The notes: generated from the letters alone by a model not told the origin. DNA of 64,000 bases from Rhodococcus phenolicus (GCF_001646785.1 NZ_LRRH01000016.1:58969-122968), one strand, 5' to 3'. Counted from the first letter of the stretch, positions 29,128 through 37,891 are shown. A program made the numbers and translations.

Positions 29128-29275
29128 GAATCCGACGCTAAGAGCGCGATACCGGTGTCCGGATCACACGCCGGACCGGTTCCCGGTGGATCGTCCAGCA
29201 CCGCAGTAGTGCCCCGGACTCACCCCACGGTATGACGCCGGGCGAGGCGGAGCCACGCCCGGCGCGGACGGTCTT

Positions 29276-30022
29276 CTACACGTGGGTGGTCGAACCGGGG
29301 GGCGTCGGATGCGTGCTCGTCGAGCCCAGGGTCTCGGAATAGTACCCGCGGATATGGCCTTCGATGCGTGCACATGCCAGGTCCGGATCTCCCGCACGCA
29401 CCGCTGCGACCAGCCCGCGGTGCTCGTGCCGCAGGCGCCCGCACGTCGCCGGCCAGATCGCCAGCGGAGCTCCGGCGAGAACGTAACCCTCGATGGATTC
29501 GCGCAGACCCGCCATCATCGCCGCGATCACCTGGTTCCCCGCGGCATCGGCCAGCGCGATATGGAACTGCGAATCGAGCACCAGGAACTCGTGCGGTTCC
29601 AGCGCAGTGTCGTCCATCGCGTCGAGCAACTCCTCGGCGCTCCCGAGATCCGGTGTGGGGGTGCGGGCCGCCAGGGACCGCATCACCTCGGATTCGAGGA
29701 CGAGTCGGGTCTGCACCACGTCGGTGACCGGGAAGTTCTGGGCGGCGACCTGCATCCGCATCAGCATCGTCATTCCACCGGTGGGCCGGGAGACGATCAT
29801 CGCGCCCGATGTCGGGCCGGACCCGGTCTGCGACTTGAGCAGTCCCATCGCTTCCATGACGCGCAGGGCTTCGCGTACCGACGAGCGTCCGACACCGAGT
29901 TCGGCGGCGAGTACGCGTTCCCCGGGCAGACGCTGGCCCGGGGAGAGCTCCCCGGAGACCAGCATCTGCTCGAGATGGTTGAGCACGTGTTCCCACGCGC
30001 GCGGTTCGGACTGTGTCGGCAT
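29276..30022 (-). CDS. lldR: FadR/GntR-type regulator, likely LldR of L-lactate utilisation
   Basis: A 248-residue regulator: winged helix with SGELSPGQRLPGERVLAAELGVGRSSVREALRVMEAMGLL-type GntR signature (residues about 23-65) and an FCD ligand domain containing the metal-binding histidines (QFHIALADAAGN, RHEHRGLVAAV, EGHIRGYY). It follows lldP on the same strand and lies beside lutABC. The lactate genes carry three TGGTC-N-GACCA palindromes, which agree with the TGGT-N3-ACCA site known for LldR-type regulators. It has its own leaderless promoter (TAAGCT). L-lactate is the expected inducer. Confidence 0.85.
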   Translation of the reverse strand: MPTQSEPRAWEHVLNHLEQMLVSGELSPGQRLPGERVLAAELGVGRSSVREALRVMEAMGLLKSQTGSGPTSGAMIVSRPTGGMTMLMRMQVAAQNFPVTDVVQTRLVLESEVMRSLAARTPTPDLGSAEELLDAMDDTALEPHEFLVLDSQFHIALADAAGNQVIAAMMAGLRESIEGYVLAGAPLAIWPATCGRLRHEHRGLVAAVRAGDPDLACARIEGHIRGYYSETLGSTSTHPTPPGSTTHV

Positions 30023-30030
30023 AGCTGGAC

Positions 30031-30036
30031 AGCTTA
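30031..30036 (-). promoter_or_regulatory. -10 box TAAGCT for lldR
   Basis: Read on the minus strand, TAAGCT ends eight bases before ATG 30022 in the 28-base lldP-lldR gap, consistent with an independent leaderless transcript of the regulator. Confidence 0.5.
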
Positions 30037-30050
30037 CGTATCGACCCTGG

Positions 30051-31718
30051 TCAGGGCAGCATCCAGGACAGCACCGGCGTCGACTGCAGGTACACCAGCA
30101 CGCAGAGGATCGCGAGCATGCCGACGCTGTATCCGACCACCTTGCGCAGCAGTTCGGGTTCGCTGCCGGGCCGATCCACGGCCGTTGCCGCGATGGTGAG
30201 GTTCTGCGGGCTGATCAGCTTGCCGACGACACCGCCGGACGTGTTCGCCGCGACCAGCAGCGTCGGGTCGATTCCGGCGGTCTGACCCGCCGCCTGCTGC
30301 AGTCGCGCGAACAGGGCGTTGGCCGAGGTGTCGGAGCCGGTGACCGCGGTGCCCAGCCAGCCGAGAATCGGGGAGAGCAACGCGAAGATCGCGCCGGCCC
30401 CGGCCAGCCACGTGCCGATCGCGACGGTCTGCCCGGACTGGTTCATCACGTACGACAGTCCCAGCACCGTTGCGACGGTGGCGATGGCGAGGCGCATCTT
30501 CCACGCGGTGCTGCCCAGGGTCACCACGGCGAGGCGCCCGGTCATGGGGAATCTGCCCGCGTGGGTCCACACCGTGTAGACGACGGTGACGATGGCACCG
30601 GAGATCAGCAGGAGGGTGCCGGGGGTGGACAGCCACGGCAGGGTGTAGATCGCGCTGGTCGATGCCGATCCGTCGGCGTTGAGCAGGTTTCCGTACAGTC
30701 CGGGCCACTCGATCTTGATATCGGTGGACGCCAGCCACTTCGGGACGTCGACGCCGATCGTCCACAGTTTGGCGATACCGAACACCACGATGACGAGCAG
30801 GTAGGGGAACAGGGCGAACATCGTGCGGGTGGGGCCGATGGGTTCGGCCGAGGCCTGTGAGAGCTGGTCTTCGGGCGTGCGGGGTGCCCAGAAACGCAGC
30901 ATGACGACCGCGGCGGCCAGGCCAACCAGCGACGCGACCACATCGGTCAGTTCGTACGAGAAGTGCGAGGAGCACCAGAACTGGGCGAACGCGAACGCGA
31001 CGCCGGTGACCAGCGCGATCGGCCACACCTGACGGAAACCGCGGCGGCCGTCGACGAGGAAGAGCAGCAGCATCGGCACGAACAGCGCCAGCACGGGCGT
31101 TTGACGACCGACGACGGCGGCGATCTCGGTGGCCGGGATGCCGGTGAGGTTGCCTGCGGTGGTGATCGGAATTGCCATGGCGCCGAACGCGACCGGTGCG
31201 GTGTTGGCGACGAGCACGGTGACGGCGGCGCGAATCGGCGGCATCCCGATGGCGATGAGCATGGCGCCGGTGATCGCGACCGGTGCGCCGAAGCCGGCGA
31301 GGGCTTCGAGCATGCCGCCGAAGCAGAACGCGATGAGCATCGCCTGGACGCGCATGTCGCCGCGGCCGACGGAGTTGAAGACCTGTCGCAGGTCCTCGAA
31401 GCGACCGCTCACGACGGTGAGTTCGTAGAACCAGATCGCCGTGACCACGATCCACATGACCGGGAACAGGCCGAACGCGATGCCCTGCAGGGCGGAGAGG
31501 CCGGCGAGCTGTGCGGGCATCCCGAATCCGACGACCGCGACGATCAGGGCGACGGCGAGCGCGCCGAGCCCGGAGTACCAGGCTTTGAGTTTGAATCCGG
31601 CGAGCAGGACGAAGAAGGTCAGCAGCGGCACCAGGCCGAGCAGTGCGGAGGCGGTGAGGCTGCCGGCGACGGCGGTCGTCGACGGGGTGAAGCTCACCGC
31701 GAGCAGATCGGTTTCCAC
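30051..31718 (-). CDS. lldP: L-lactate permease LldP
   Basis: A 555-residue permease with about twelve to fourteen membrane spans. Family blocks include AFCFGGMLEALAGFGAPVAITGAMLIAIG, VANTAPVAFGAMAIPITTAG and GAGAIFALLSPILGWLGTAVTGSDTSANALFARLQ, which are diagnostic of LctP/LldP lactate-proton symporters. The C-terminal block AANTSGGVVGKLISPQNLTIA is also present. I start at GTG 31718, six to eight bases after CAGGAG. Two tandem TGGTCGGACCA sites cover its promoter. It imports L-lactate for the LutABC oxidase encoded divergently. Confidence 0.95.
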   Translation of the reverse strand: METDLLAVSFTPSTTAVAGSLTASALLGLVPLLTFFVLLAGFKLKAWYSGLGALAVALIVAVVGFGMPAQLAGLSALQGIAFGLFPVMWIVVTAIWFYELTVVSGRFEDLRQVFNSVGRGDMRVQAMLIAFCFGGMLEALAGFGAPVAITGAMLIAIGMPPIRAAVTVLVANTAPVAFGAMAIPITTAGNLTGIPATEIAAVVGRQTPVLALFVPMLLLFLVDGRRGFRQVWPIALVTGVAFAFAQFWCSSHFSYELTDVVASLVGLAAAVVMLRFWAPRTPEDQLSQASAEPIGPTRTMFALFPYLLVIVVFGIAKLWTIGVDVPKWLASTDIKIEWPGLYGNLLNADGSASTSAIYTLPWLSTPGTLLLISGAIVTVVYTVWTHAGRFPMTGRLAVVTLGSTAWKMRLAIATVATVLGLSYVMNQSGQTVAIGTWLAGAGAIFALLSPILGWLGTAVTGSDTSANALFARLQQAAGQTAGIDPTLLVAANTSGGVVGKLISPQNLTIAATAVDRPGSEPELLRKVVGYSVGMLAILCVLVYLQSTPVLSWMLP

Positions 31719-31760
31719 CGGGGTCTCCTGAGGTCGCGGCCGCGGGTGCGGCGAGGTCTG

Positions 31761-31784
31761 TGGTCGGACCACGTGGTCGGACCA
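31761..31784. promoter_or_regulatory. Two tandem LldR-type operators at the lldP promoter
   Basis: TGGTCGGACCA occurs twice, at 31761-31771 and 31774-31784, 13 bases apart. On the minus strand a -10-like TAGCTT (31789-31794) places the lldP transcription start in or next to the second copy, so binding would block transcription. The palindrome fits the TGGT-N3-ACCA consensus of FadR-subfamily lactate regulators. Confidence 0.8.
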
Positions 31785-31881
31785 CAGGAAGCTACACCAT
31801 GATGCGGGTCACAATCGAGCGCCGGTTCCGGATCGGGCAATCTCCGCGATCGGTGACCCCACCCACTTTCGGTACGCTATT

Positions 31882-31898
31882 GTGTGGTCAGACCACAC
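31882..31898. promoter_or_regulatory. LldR-type operator at the lutABC promoter
   Basis: A 17-base perfect inverted repeat, GTGTGGTCAGACCACAC, contains the same TGGTC-N-GACCA core as the lldP sites. A -10-like TACGCT at 31873-31878 puts the lutA transcription start within this site, 20-36 bases before the lutA ATG. Confidence 0.8.
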
Positions 31899-31917
31899 CA
31901 TCCGATGCGGAGTTCCC

Positions 31918-32670
31918 ATGCGAGTCGCGTTGTTCGCCACGTGTTTGGGCGACACACTGTTCCCGAATGCAGTCAAATCCACGGCCCTGCTGCTCGCCAG
32001 GCTCGGCCACGAGGTCGTCTTCCCCGAAGGGCAGACGTGCTGCGGCCAGATGCACGTCAACACCGGGTATCAACCCGACGCGCTGCCCCTCGTCTCGAAC
32101 TTCGCCGACACGTTCGGCGATCCGTCGATCGACGCCGTCGTCGCACCGTCCGGTTCCTGCGTCGGATCCGTGCGACACCAGCACGAGATCGTCGCCTCGC
32201 GATACGGCACACCCTCGCTCTGCGGGCGGGTGGAAACCGTGAAGGCCAAGACCTACGAGCTGTCCGAGTTCCTGGTCGACGTTCTCGGTGTCACCGACGT
32301 CGGGGCCTACTTCCCGCATCGGGTGACCTACCACCCCACCTGCCACTCGCTGCGCATGCTGCGTGTCGGCGACAAGCCCCTCCGGCTTCTGCGGGAGGTC
32401 CGCGGTCTCGACCTGATCGAGCTCCCCGAGGCCGACGCGTGCTGCGGCTTCGGTGGAACGTTCGCGCTCAAGAACGCCGAGACCTCGACCGCGATGCTGG
32501 CCGACAAGATCCGCAACGTCTCGACCACGGGAGCCGAATTCTGCAGCGCAAGCGATTCGTCCTGCCTCATGCACATCGGCGGGGGCATGTCCCGATTGCA
32601 GACCGGAACCCGAACCGTCCATCTCGCGGAGATTCTCTGCGCCACCGAGTCGGAGGTGATCTCGGCATGA
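31918..32670 (+). CDS. lutA: L-lactate utilisation protein A (iron-sulfur subunit)
   Basis: A 250-residue protein with two CCG domains: the first ends near FPEGQTCCGQMHVNTG, the second has VTYHPTCHSLRML and ADACCGFGGTFALKN. Additional cysteines (APSGSCVGSVRH, SDSSCLMHIGGGMSRL) complete the cluster-binding set seen in LutA/YkgE and heterodisulfide-reductase-like proteins. With LutB and LutC it forms the non-flavin L-lactate oxidising complex. GGAG lies seven bases before ATG 31918; an upstream start at 31882 would fall inside the operator and is rejected. The stop overlaps lutB by ATGA. Confidence 0.94.
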   Translation: MRVALFATCLGDTLFPNAVKSTALLLARLGHEVVFPEGQTCCGQMHVNTGYQPDALPLVSNFADTFGDPSIDAVVAPSGSCVGSVRHQHEIVASRYGTPSLCGRVETVKAKTYELSEFLVDVLGVTDVGAYFPHRVTYHPTCHSLRMLRVGDKPLRLLREVRGLDLIELPEADACCGFGGTFALKNAETSTAMLADKIRNVSTTGAEFCSASDSSCLMHIGGGMSRLQTGTRTVHLAEILCATESEVISA

Positions 32671-34175
32671 CATCGACCGCACTCGGAGTTCCCACCGTTC
32701 CCCCGCGCGGCTTCGGCAATCTGCGTGGAACCGAGACGTTTCCGGCCGCAGCGCACCACGAGCTCGCGAACGGACAGCTGCGGCGGAACATCGGCAAGGC
32801 GACGCACACCATCCGTGCCAAGCGATTGCACGTCACCGGCGAGCTGGCCGACTGGGAACAGTTGCGCGACGCGGGTGCCGCGATCAAGACCGATGTGCTG
32901 AACCGGCTGCCGGAACTGCTCGAGCAACTCGAAGCCGCCGTCGTCGAACGCGGCGGAGTGGTGCACTGGGCCGCCGACGCCGCCGAAGCCAACGCGATCG
33001 TCGCGCAGCTCGTCCGCGACACCGGCTCCGACGAGGTCATCAAGGTCAAGTCCATGGCCACGCAGGAGATCGGACTCAACGAGCACCTCGAAGCCGAGGG
33101 GATCCGCGCGTACGAGACCGACCTCGCCGAGCTCATCGTCCAGCTCGGGCACGACAAGCCGTCGCACATCCTGGTGCCGGCCATCCACCGCAACCGCACC
33201 GAGATCCGCGAGATCTTCCTGCGCGAGATGACCGGCGTCGATCCGGATCTCGACGACAATCCGGTACACCTGGCCGAAGCGGCACGAACGTTCCTGCGCG
33301 GAAAGTTCATGACGGTTCCGGTGGCGGTGTCCGGAGCGAACTTCGGGATCGCCGAAACCGGAACGCTCGCCGTCGTCGAATCCGAGGGCAACGGCCGTAT
33401 GTGCCTGACCCTGCCCGACACCCTCATCACCGTCATGGGCATCGAGAAGCTGCTGCCCACCTACCGCGATCTCGAGGTGTTCCTGCAGCTGCTGCCGCGG
33501 TCCTCGACGGGCGAGAGGATGAATCCCTACACCTCGATGTGGACGGGTGTCACCCCCGGCGACGGTCCGCAGAACTTCCACCTCGTACTGCTCGACAACG
33601 GCCGCACCGCAGCGCTCGCCGATCGGATCGGACGCGAAGCGCTGCACTGCATCCGGTGTTCCGCCTGCCTGAACGTGTGCCCCGTGTACGAACGCACCGG
33701 CGGACACGCCTACGGCTCCACCTATCCCGGTCCGATCGGTGCGGTGCTCAGCCCGCAGCTGGCAGGGATGAGCGAGCCCGGGGACCCAAACGCGACCCTG
33801 CCGTTCGCCTCGAGTCTGTGCGGAGCGTGCTTCGACGCATGCCCCGTCAAGATCGACATTCCGTCCCTGCTCGTCGAATTGCGGCACCAGAAGGTCGAAC
33901 ATGCCGGGTTCGGGCTCGAAGCCGCGGCGATGAAAGCGGCCTCGGTGGCGATGGCCTCGTCCACTCGCTGGACCGCGGCCCAGAAGGCCGCCGGGGCGCT
34001 GCGGATCGTCGCCGGGAAGAAGGGCAAGATCTCCAATCTGCCCGGACCACTCGCAGGGTGGACGGCGGCCCGGGACATCCCGGCCCCGCCGAAGCAGACG
34101 TTCAGACAATGGTGGAACTCCGACGAGGGGGCCGCGGCGATCGCGCAGGCGCGCGAGACGGGAGAACTCGAGTGA
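32667..34175 (+). CDS. lutB: L-lactate utilisation protein B (iron-sulfur subunit)
   Basis: A 502-residue LutB/YkgF. The N-terminal LUD domain includes VVHWAADAAEANAIVAQLV and VKSMATQEIGLNEHLEAEGI; the central part carries the ANFGIAETGTLAVVESEGNGR loop. Two [4Fe-4S] motifs follow: CIRCSACLNVCPVY (about residues 328-341) and CGACFDACPVKIDIPSLL. A C-terminal hydrophilic tail ends TFRQWWNSDEGA. It transfers electrons from lactate oxidation to the respiratory chain. Its ATG overlaps the lutA stop and its TGA overlaps the lutC GTG, so all three proteins are made together. Confidence 0.95.
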   Translation: MTSTALGVPTVPPRGFGNLRGTETFPAAAHHELANGQLRRNIGKATHTIRAKRLHVTGELADWEQLRDAGAAIKTDVLNRLPELLEQLEAAVVERGGVVHWAADAAEANAIVAQLVRDTGSDEVIKVKSMATQEIGLNEHLEAEGIRAYETDLAELIVQLGHDKPSHILVPAIHRNRTEIREIFLREMTGVDPDLDDNPVHLAEAARTFLRGKFMTVPVAVSGANFGIAETGTLAVVESEGNGRMCLTLPDTLITVMGIEKLLPTYRDLEVFLQLLPRSSTGERMNPYTSMWTGVTPGDGPQNFHLVLLDNGRTAALADRIGREALHCIRCSACLNVCPVYERTGGHAYGSTYPGPIGAVLSPQLAGMSEPGDPNATLPFASSLCGACFDACPVKIDIPSLLVELRHQKVEHAGFGLEAAAMKAASVAMASSTRWTAAQKAAGALRIVAGKKGKISNLPGPLAGWTAARDIPAPPKQTFRQWWNSDEGAAAIAQARETGELE

Positions 34176-34792
34176 CTTCCCGCGACACGATCCTGGGTCG
34201 TATCCGCGATGCAGCAGTGCTGGCGCCGCCGGTACCTGCGGACATCCCGCGCGAATACCGCACCGGTCGCACGCTTCCCGACGACGAACGCTGCGAATTG
34301 TTCGTCGACCGGCTCGTCGACTACAAGGCGAGTGTGCATCGCACCACCGCCGAGGAGTTGCCCGCGACCATCGCCCGCGTGCTGGCCGAGCGCGGTGCCC
34401 GCCGGGTGGGTGTCCCGGCGGGACTGGACACAGCGTGGATGTCGCTGTTCGACGGCGAGACGATCGTCGACAGTGCCGACATCTCGGCGCCGGAACTCGG
34501 CGAACTCGACGGTGTGGTGACCGCGTCGGCGGTGTCCTGCGCGGAAACGGGCACGATCTTCCTCGACGGCAGCACCGGTCAGGGCCGGCGCGCCCTGACG
34601 TTGGTGCCCGACCTGCACGTGTGCGTGGTGACGCTGAGCAGCATCGAGGTCGGTGTGCCGGAGGCACTGGCCAGGCTGGTGCCGGAACGGCCCACCACCA
34701 TGATCAGTGGGCCGTCGGCGACATCCGACATCGAGCTCGAACGCGTCGAGGGGGTCCACGGCCCGCGGACCCTCGACGTGGTGATCGTCTGA
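34172..34792 (+). CDS. lutC: L-lactate utilisation protein C
   Basis: This 206-residue LUD-domain protein (LutC/YkgG) shows VDYKASVHRTTAEELPATIARVLAERGARRVGVP, GVVTASAVSCAETGTIFLDGS and DLHVCVVTLSSIEVGVPEAL, ending in SGPSATSDIELERVEGVHGPRTLDVVIV, the family-typical C-terminus. It is the third subunit of the lactate oxidation complex. GTG 34172 shares bases with the lutB TGA. A 14-base palindrome GCTACCGAGGTAGC at 34821-34834 follows the gene. Confidence 0.93.
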   Translation: MTSRDTILGRIRDAAVLAPPVPADIPREYRTGRTLPDDERCELFVDRLVDYKASVHRTTAEELPATIARVLAERGARRVGVPAGLDTAWMSLFDGETIVDSADISAPELGELDGVVTASAVSCAETGTIFLDGSTGQGRRALTLVPDLHVCVVTLSSIEVGVPEALARLVPERPTTMISGPSATSDIELERVEGVHGPRTLDVVIV

Positions 34793-34881
34793 CGCCTCGG
34801 TTGCTGCGTGCGCAGGCGGTGCTACCGAGGTAGCGGCCGCATCTCACTCCACGGTATGAGGACCGACGAGAATACGGACCC

Positions 34882-34887
34882 TAGTGT
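34882..34887 (+). promoter_or_regulatory. -10 box TAGTGT for the histidine kinase gene
   Basis: TAGTGT ends seven bases before GTG 34895, the spacing of a leaderless start. It supports GTG 34895 as the kinase start over ATG 34856. Confidence 0.5.
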
Positions 34888-34894
34888 GGGGATC

Positions 34895-36097
34895 GTGAAG
34901 TCGTTCGTGCGTAATGGAGTTCGTGACGGTGTGAAACTGTCGGTCCGGTACGGCCGCGGTCGGTGGTGGGATGTCGCGATCGTCGTGACCACCCTGATCC
35001 TCTATTCGATTGCGTGGCCGACGCTCCAGCTCACACACGACGTGCCTGCCCCGCTCATGCCGATCATCTCCGGGCTGGCCGTGTTCCCGTTCCTGCTGGT
35101 GCGGGCACAGCCGGCGCTCGGCTGGGCGATCTCCGCGGTCGCGGCGATGATCGTGCCGTGGGCGTTCGACCGCATCCCGGGCTACGACTACCCCTGGCAG
35201 GTCGTGCACATCCTCGTGCTCCTCGCGCTGCTCACCGCGGTGTGCCTGCGCGAGGAGATGCGCATCGTGCTCGTCGTCTGGCTCGCAACCGTCCTGTTGT
35301 TCTTCGCGTACGTTCCCGGTAACGACGGGTGGGGGTGGGCGATCGGCCTCACCGCGATCGCCGCGTTCGCGCTGCTCGTTCGGTGGCTCGTGCTGTCACG
35401 GCGCCAGCTCGCCCGCGAGGAGGAGATCAGCGAACTCGAACGTGCCCGTCGCGCGGCGCTCGAAGAGAAGGCACGCATCGCCCGCGACCTGCACGACATC
35501 GTCGCCCACCACATGTCACTCGTCGTGGTGCAGGCACAGAGCGCCCCGTATCGGCTGCCGGACGTCTCCGACGCCGCACGCGCCGAATTCGAGTCGATCG
35601 GGGTGCTCGCGCGCGAGGCGCTCAACGAGGTTCGCGGCATGCTCGGTGTGCTGCGCAGCGACGGCACGCTGCCCGAGAATGCCCCGCAGCCGGGAATGGG
35701 AAGGCTCGACGAGCTGTTCGACGCGTCGCGTCGCGCCGGGGTCGACCTCACGGCCCGGATCGACGGGGACCCCGCGTCGGTGTCCGACGGCGCGGGACTC
35801 GCCGTGTACCGGATCGTGCAGGAATCGCTCGCGAACGCCGTCCGGCACGCGCCGGGATCCGAGGTGTCCGTGCAGGTCGTGTGCGGTCCGGACCGGGTGG
35901 ACGTGACGGTGTGCAACGGCGCCGCGAAGGACGGCGGCGGCGACAGTCCTGTGATGCAACCGGAACTCGCCGGAGGCAACGGCATCCGCGGCATGGTGGA
36001 TCGCGCGGCGTCGGTGGGCGGCCGGTTGTACGCACATCCGCGACCCGAGGGGGGATTCGAGGTGTCGGCGTCGCTGCCACGCGTCCCCGCCGCCTAG
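34895..36097 (+). CDS. Sensor histidine kinase, NarL/DesK-type (HisKA_3)
   Basis: A 400-residue kinase (from GTG 34895; 413 from ATG 34856). About five or six hydrophobic segments span residues 27-170, with no large extracytoplasmic domain. The dimerisation domain carries the phospho-acceptor His200 in KARIARDLHDIVAHHMSLVVVQ. The HATPase_c domain has AVYRIVQESLANAVRHAPGSEV (N box) and GNGIRGMVDRAASVGG (G box). It probably senses a membrane or intramembrane signal and phosphorylates the response regulator encoded ten bases downstream. The signal is unknown. Confidence 0.9.
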   Translation: MKSFVRNGVRDGVKLSVRYGRGRWWDVAIVVTTLILYSIAWPTLQLTHDVPAPLMPIISGLAVFPFLLVRAQPALGWAISAVAAMIVPWAFDRIPGYDYPWQVVHILVLLALLTAVCLREEMRIVLVVWLATVLLFFAYVPGNDGWGWAIGLTAIAAFALLVRWLVLSRRQLAREEEISELERARRAALEEKARIARDLHDIVAHHMSLVVVQAQSAPYRLPDVSDAARAEFESIGVLAREALNEVRGMLGVLRSDGTLPENAPQPGMGRLDELFDASRRAGVDLTARIDGDPASVSDGAGLAVYRIVQESLANAVRHAPGSEVSVQVVCGPDRVDVTVCNGAAKDGGGDSPVMQPELAGGNGIRGMVDRAASVGGRLYAHPRPEGGFEVSASLPRVPAA

Positions 36098-36100
36098 GCT
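36095..36100 (+). promoter_or_regulatory. -10 box TAGGCT for the response regulator, formed partly by the kinase stop codon
   Basis: TAGGCT at 36095-36100 includes the TAG stop of the kinase gene (36095-36097) and ends seven bases before ATG 36108, giving a probable independent leaderless start for the regulator. Confidence 0.5.
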
Positions 36101-36107
36101 CGGGGCA

Positions 36108-36779
36108 ATGACCGAGCCGCATGCACCCATCACCGTGTTCATCGCCGACGATCAGGCCATGGTCCGCCAGGGCTTCGGCGCTCTGCTCGCCGCGCAACCC
36201 GACATCAGCGTCGTCGGGGACGCCCCGGACGGGAAGGTCGCGGTGAGCGAGGTCGCGCGGTTGCGGCCCGACGTCGTGCTCATGGATGTGCGCATGCCCG
36301 AGATGAACGGACTCGACGCCGCCCGGCACATCCTCGCGGACCGGCGTGAGCCCCGATCGAAGGTGTTGATGCTCACCACGTTCGACCTCGACGACTACGT
36401 GTACGAGGCACTGGGGATGGGTGCGAGCGGATTCCTGCTCAAGGACGCGCCCGCCGACGAACTGGTGCGGGCCGTGCGGGTCGTCGCCGAAGGGCAGGCG
36501 CTGCTGGCTCCGACCGTCACACGCCGGCTCATCGCCGACGTCACCCGGCGGCGGACTCCGCGCCGCAACACCGCGCTCGACGTGTTGACTCCGCGGGAAA
36601 CCGAAGTGCTCGAACTCATCGCGCAGGGCCTGTCCAACCAGGAGATCGCCGAGCAGTTGTTCGTCGCCGAGCAGACGGTGAAGACGCACGTCGGCAAGGT
36701 GCTCGGCAAGCTGCATCTGCGCGACCGCGCGCAGGCGGTCGTGGTGGCCTACGAGTCGGGACTGGTGGTGCCCGGCTGA
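36108..36779 (+). CDS. NarL/LuxR-type response regulator
   Basis: A 223-residue two-domain regulator. The receiver domain has the acidic pair DD at 14-15, phospho-acceptor Asp60 in VVLMDVRMPEMNGLDAA, Thr in MLTTFDLDDYVYEAL and Lys in GFLLKDAPADELVRAV. The LuxR-type HTH is LTPRETEVLELIAQGLSNQEIAEQLFVAEQTVKTHVGKVL-like at residues 157-200. It pairs with the upstream kinase; ten bases separate the genes. Its targets are not known. The neighbouring lactate and formate/nitrite transport genes are candidates by position only. Confidence 0.95.
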   Translation: MTEPHAPITVFIADDQAMVRQGFGALLAAQPDISVVGDAPDGKVAVSEVARLRPDVVLMDVRMPEMNGLDAARHILADRREPRSKVLMLTTFDLDDYVYEALGMGASGFLLKDAPADELVRAVRVVAEGQALLAPTVTRRLIADVTRRRTPRRNTALDVLTPRETEVLELIAQGLSNQEIAEQLFVAEQTVKTHVGKVLGKLHLRDRAQAVVVAYESGLVVPG

Positions 36780-36904
36780 CGACAGGACCGACGGTCTGAG
36801 CGCTGATTTCCGCACAGTGTGGGTGCACGGTGTGCAGGACGAACGGACCGAGCGCCCCATCCGCGCCCGGTCCGTCCGCTATCCTGCCGGAGAATCGTTC
36901 GGGA

Positions 36905-37756
36905 TCAGACCGTTTCGGTCTCCCGAACCGGAACGGGTGCGATCTCGACTTCGGCCCGCTTCGGCCGGGTACGAACGTGGGTCGTGTAGATGGCCAGGCC
37001 GACGAAGACGAATCCGCCGACGAGATTGCCGAGTACCGTGGGGATCTCGTTCCACACCAGGTAGTCGGCGATGGTGAAGTCGGCTCCGAGCAGCAGGCCG
37101 GACGGGAACAGGAACATGTTGACCACCGAGTGCTCGAAACCCATGTAGAAGAACAGCATGATCGGCATCCACATGCCCAGGACCTTGCCCGTCACATGCT
37201 TCGACATCATCGCCGCGACGACGCCGGTCGACACCATCCAGTTGCACAGCACGCCGCGCAGGAACAAGGTCGCCATACCGGCGGCGCCGTGCTCGGCGTA
37301 GCCGATGGTCCGGCCCTCGCCGATGTGCATGAGTTTCTCGGCCACGTCGTTCGGCGGGATCGAGTAGCCGTAGGTGAGGACGAACGTGATGATGACGGCG
37401 ACGGTGAACGCTCCCGCGAAGTTGCCGAGGAACACCAGCCCCCAGTTGCGCAGGACGGCGCCGATGGTGACGCCCGGCCGGCGATCCAGATACGCGATCG
37501 GTGCCAACGTGAACACGCCGGTGAGCAGGTCGAAACCGAGCAGGTAGAGCAGGCAGAAACCCACGGGGAACAGCGCGGCTCCGAGGAGGGCATTGCCGGT
37601 CTGGACGGTCACGGTGACCGCGAACGCTGCCGCGAGCGTGAGCAGCGCACCGCCCATGAACGCGCGGATCAACGTGTCGCGGGTGGACGTGAGAACTTTG
37701 CTATGGCCGGCGTCGACCATTGCACGGGCCAGTTCGGCCGGCGGGACATAGGACAC
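36905..37756 (-). CDS. Formate/nitrite transporter (FNT) family channel
   Basis: A 283-residue membrane protein with six spans and the FNT pore motifs: GGALLTLAAAFAVTVT, LLTGVFTLAPIAYLDRR, VLRNWGLVFLGNFAGAF and the selectivity region FLRGVLCNWMVSTGV, FFYMGFEHSVVNMFLFPSGL. FNT pentamers pass formate, nitrite, hydrosulfide or lactate; this sequence alone does not tell which. GTG 37756 follows AGGAGG by five bases. It is convergent with the response regulator and divergent from pfkA. Proximity to lactate genes makes a monocarboxylate substrate possible. Confidence 0.93.
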   Translation of the reverse strand: MSYVPPAELARAMVDAGHSKVLTSTRDTLIRAFMGGALLTLAAAFAVTVTVQTGNALLGAALFPVGFCLLYLLGFDLLTGVFTLAPIAYLDRRPGVTIGAVLRNWGLVFLGNFAGAFTVAVIITFVLTYGYSIPPNDVAEKLMHIGEGRTIGYAEHGAAGMATLFLRGVLCNWMVSTGVVAAMMSKHVTGKVLGMWMPIMLFFYMGFEHSVVNMFLFPSGLLLGADFTIADYLVWNEIPTVLGNLVGGFVFVGLAIYTTHVRTRPKRAEVEIAPVPVRETETV

Positions 37757-37879
37757 GGCAACCTCCTGTGGGATCGGAGAAAGTGTCCGGGCTCACGGTG
37801 ACCGGTGTGTTGCCTCGTCGTTAGTGCGCGTTGCGTTCCGCTCAGCGACACCGCAGTCGCACGGTGAGACTTCGCAGCG

Positions 37880-37891
37880 GGCAACGTTGCC
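37880..37891. promoter_or_regulatory. 12-base palindrome GGCAACGTTGCC in the FNT/pfkA divergent gap
   Basis: A perfect palindrome lies between the divergent FNT and pfkA starts, 75 bases from pfkA. It is operator-like by position and symmetry only; no matching regulator is identified. Confidence 0.3.
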
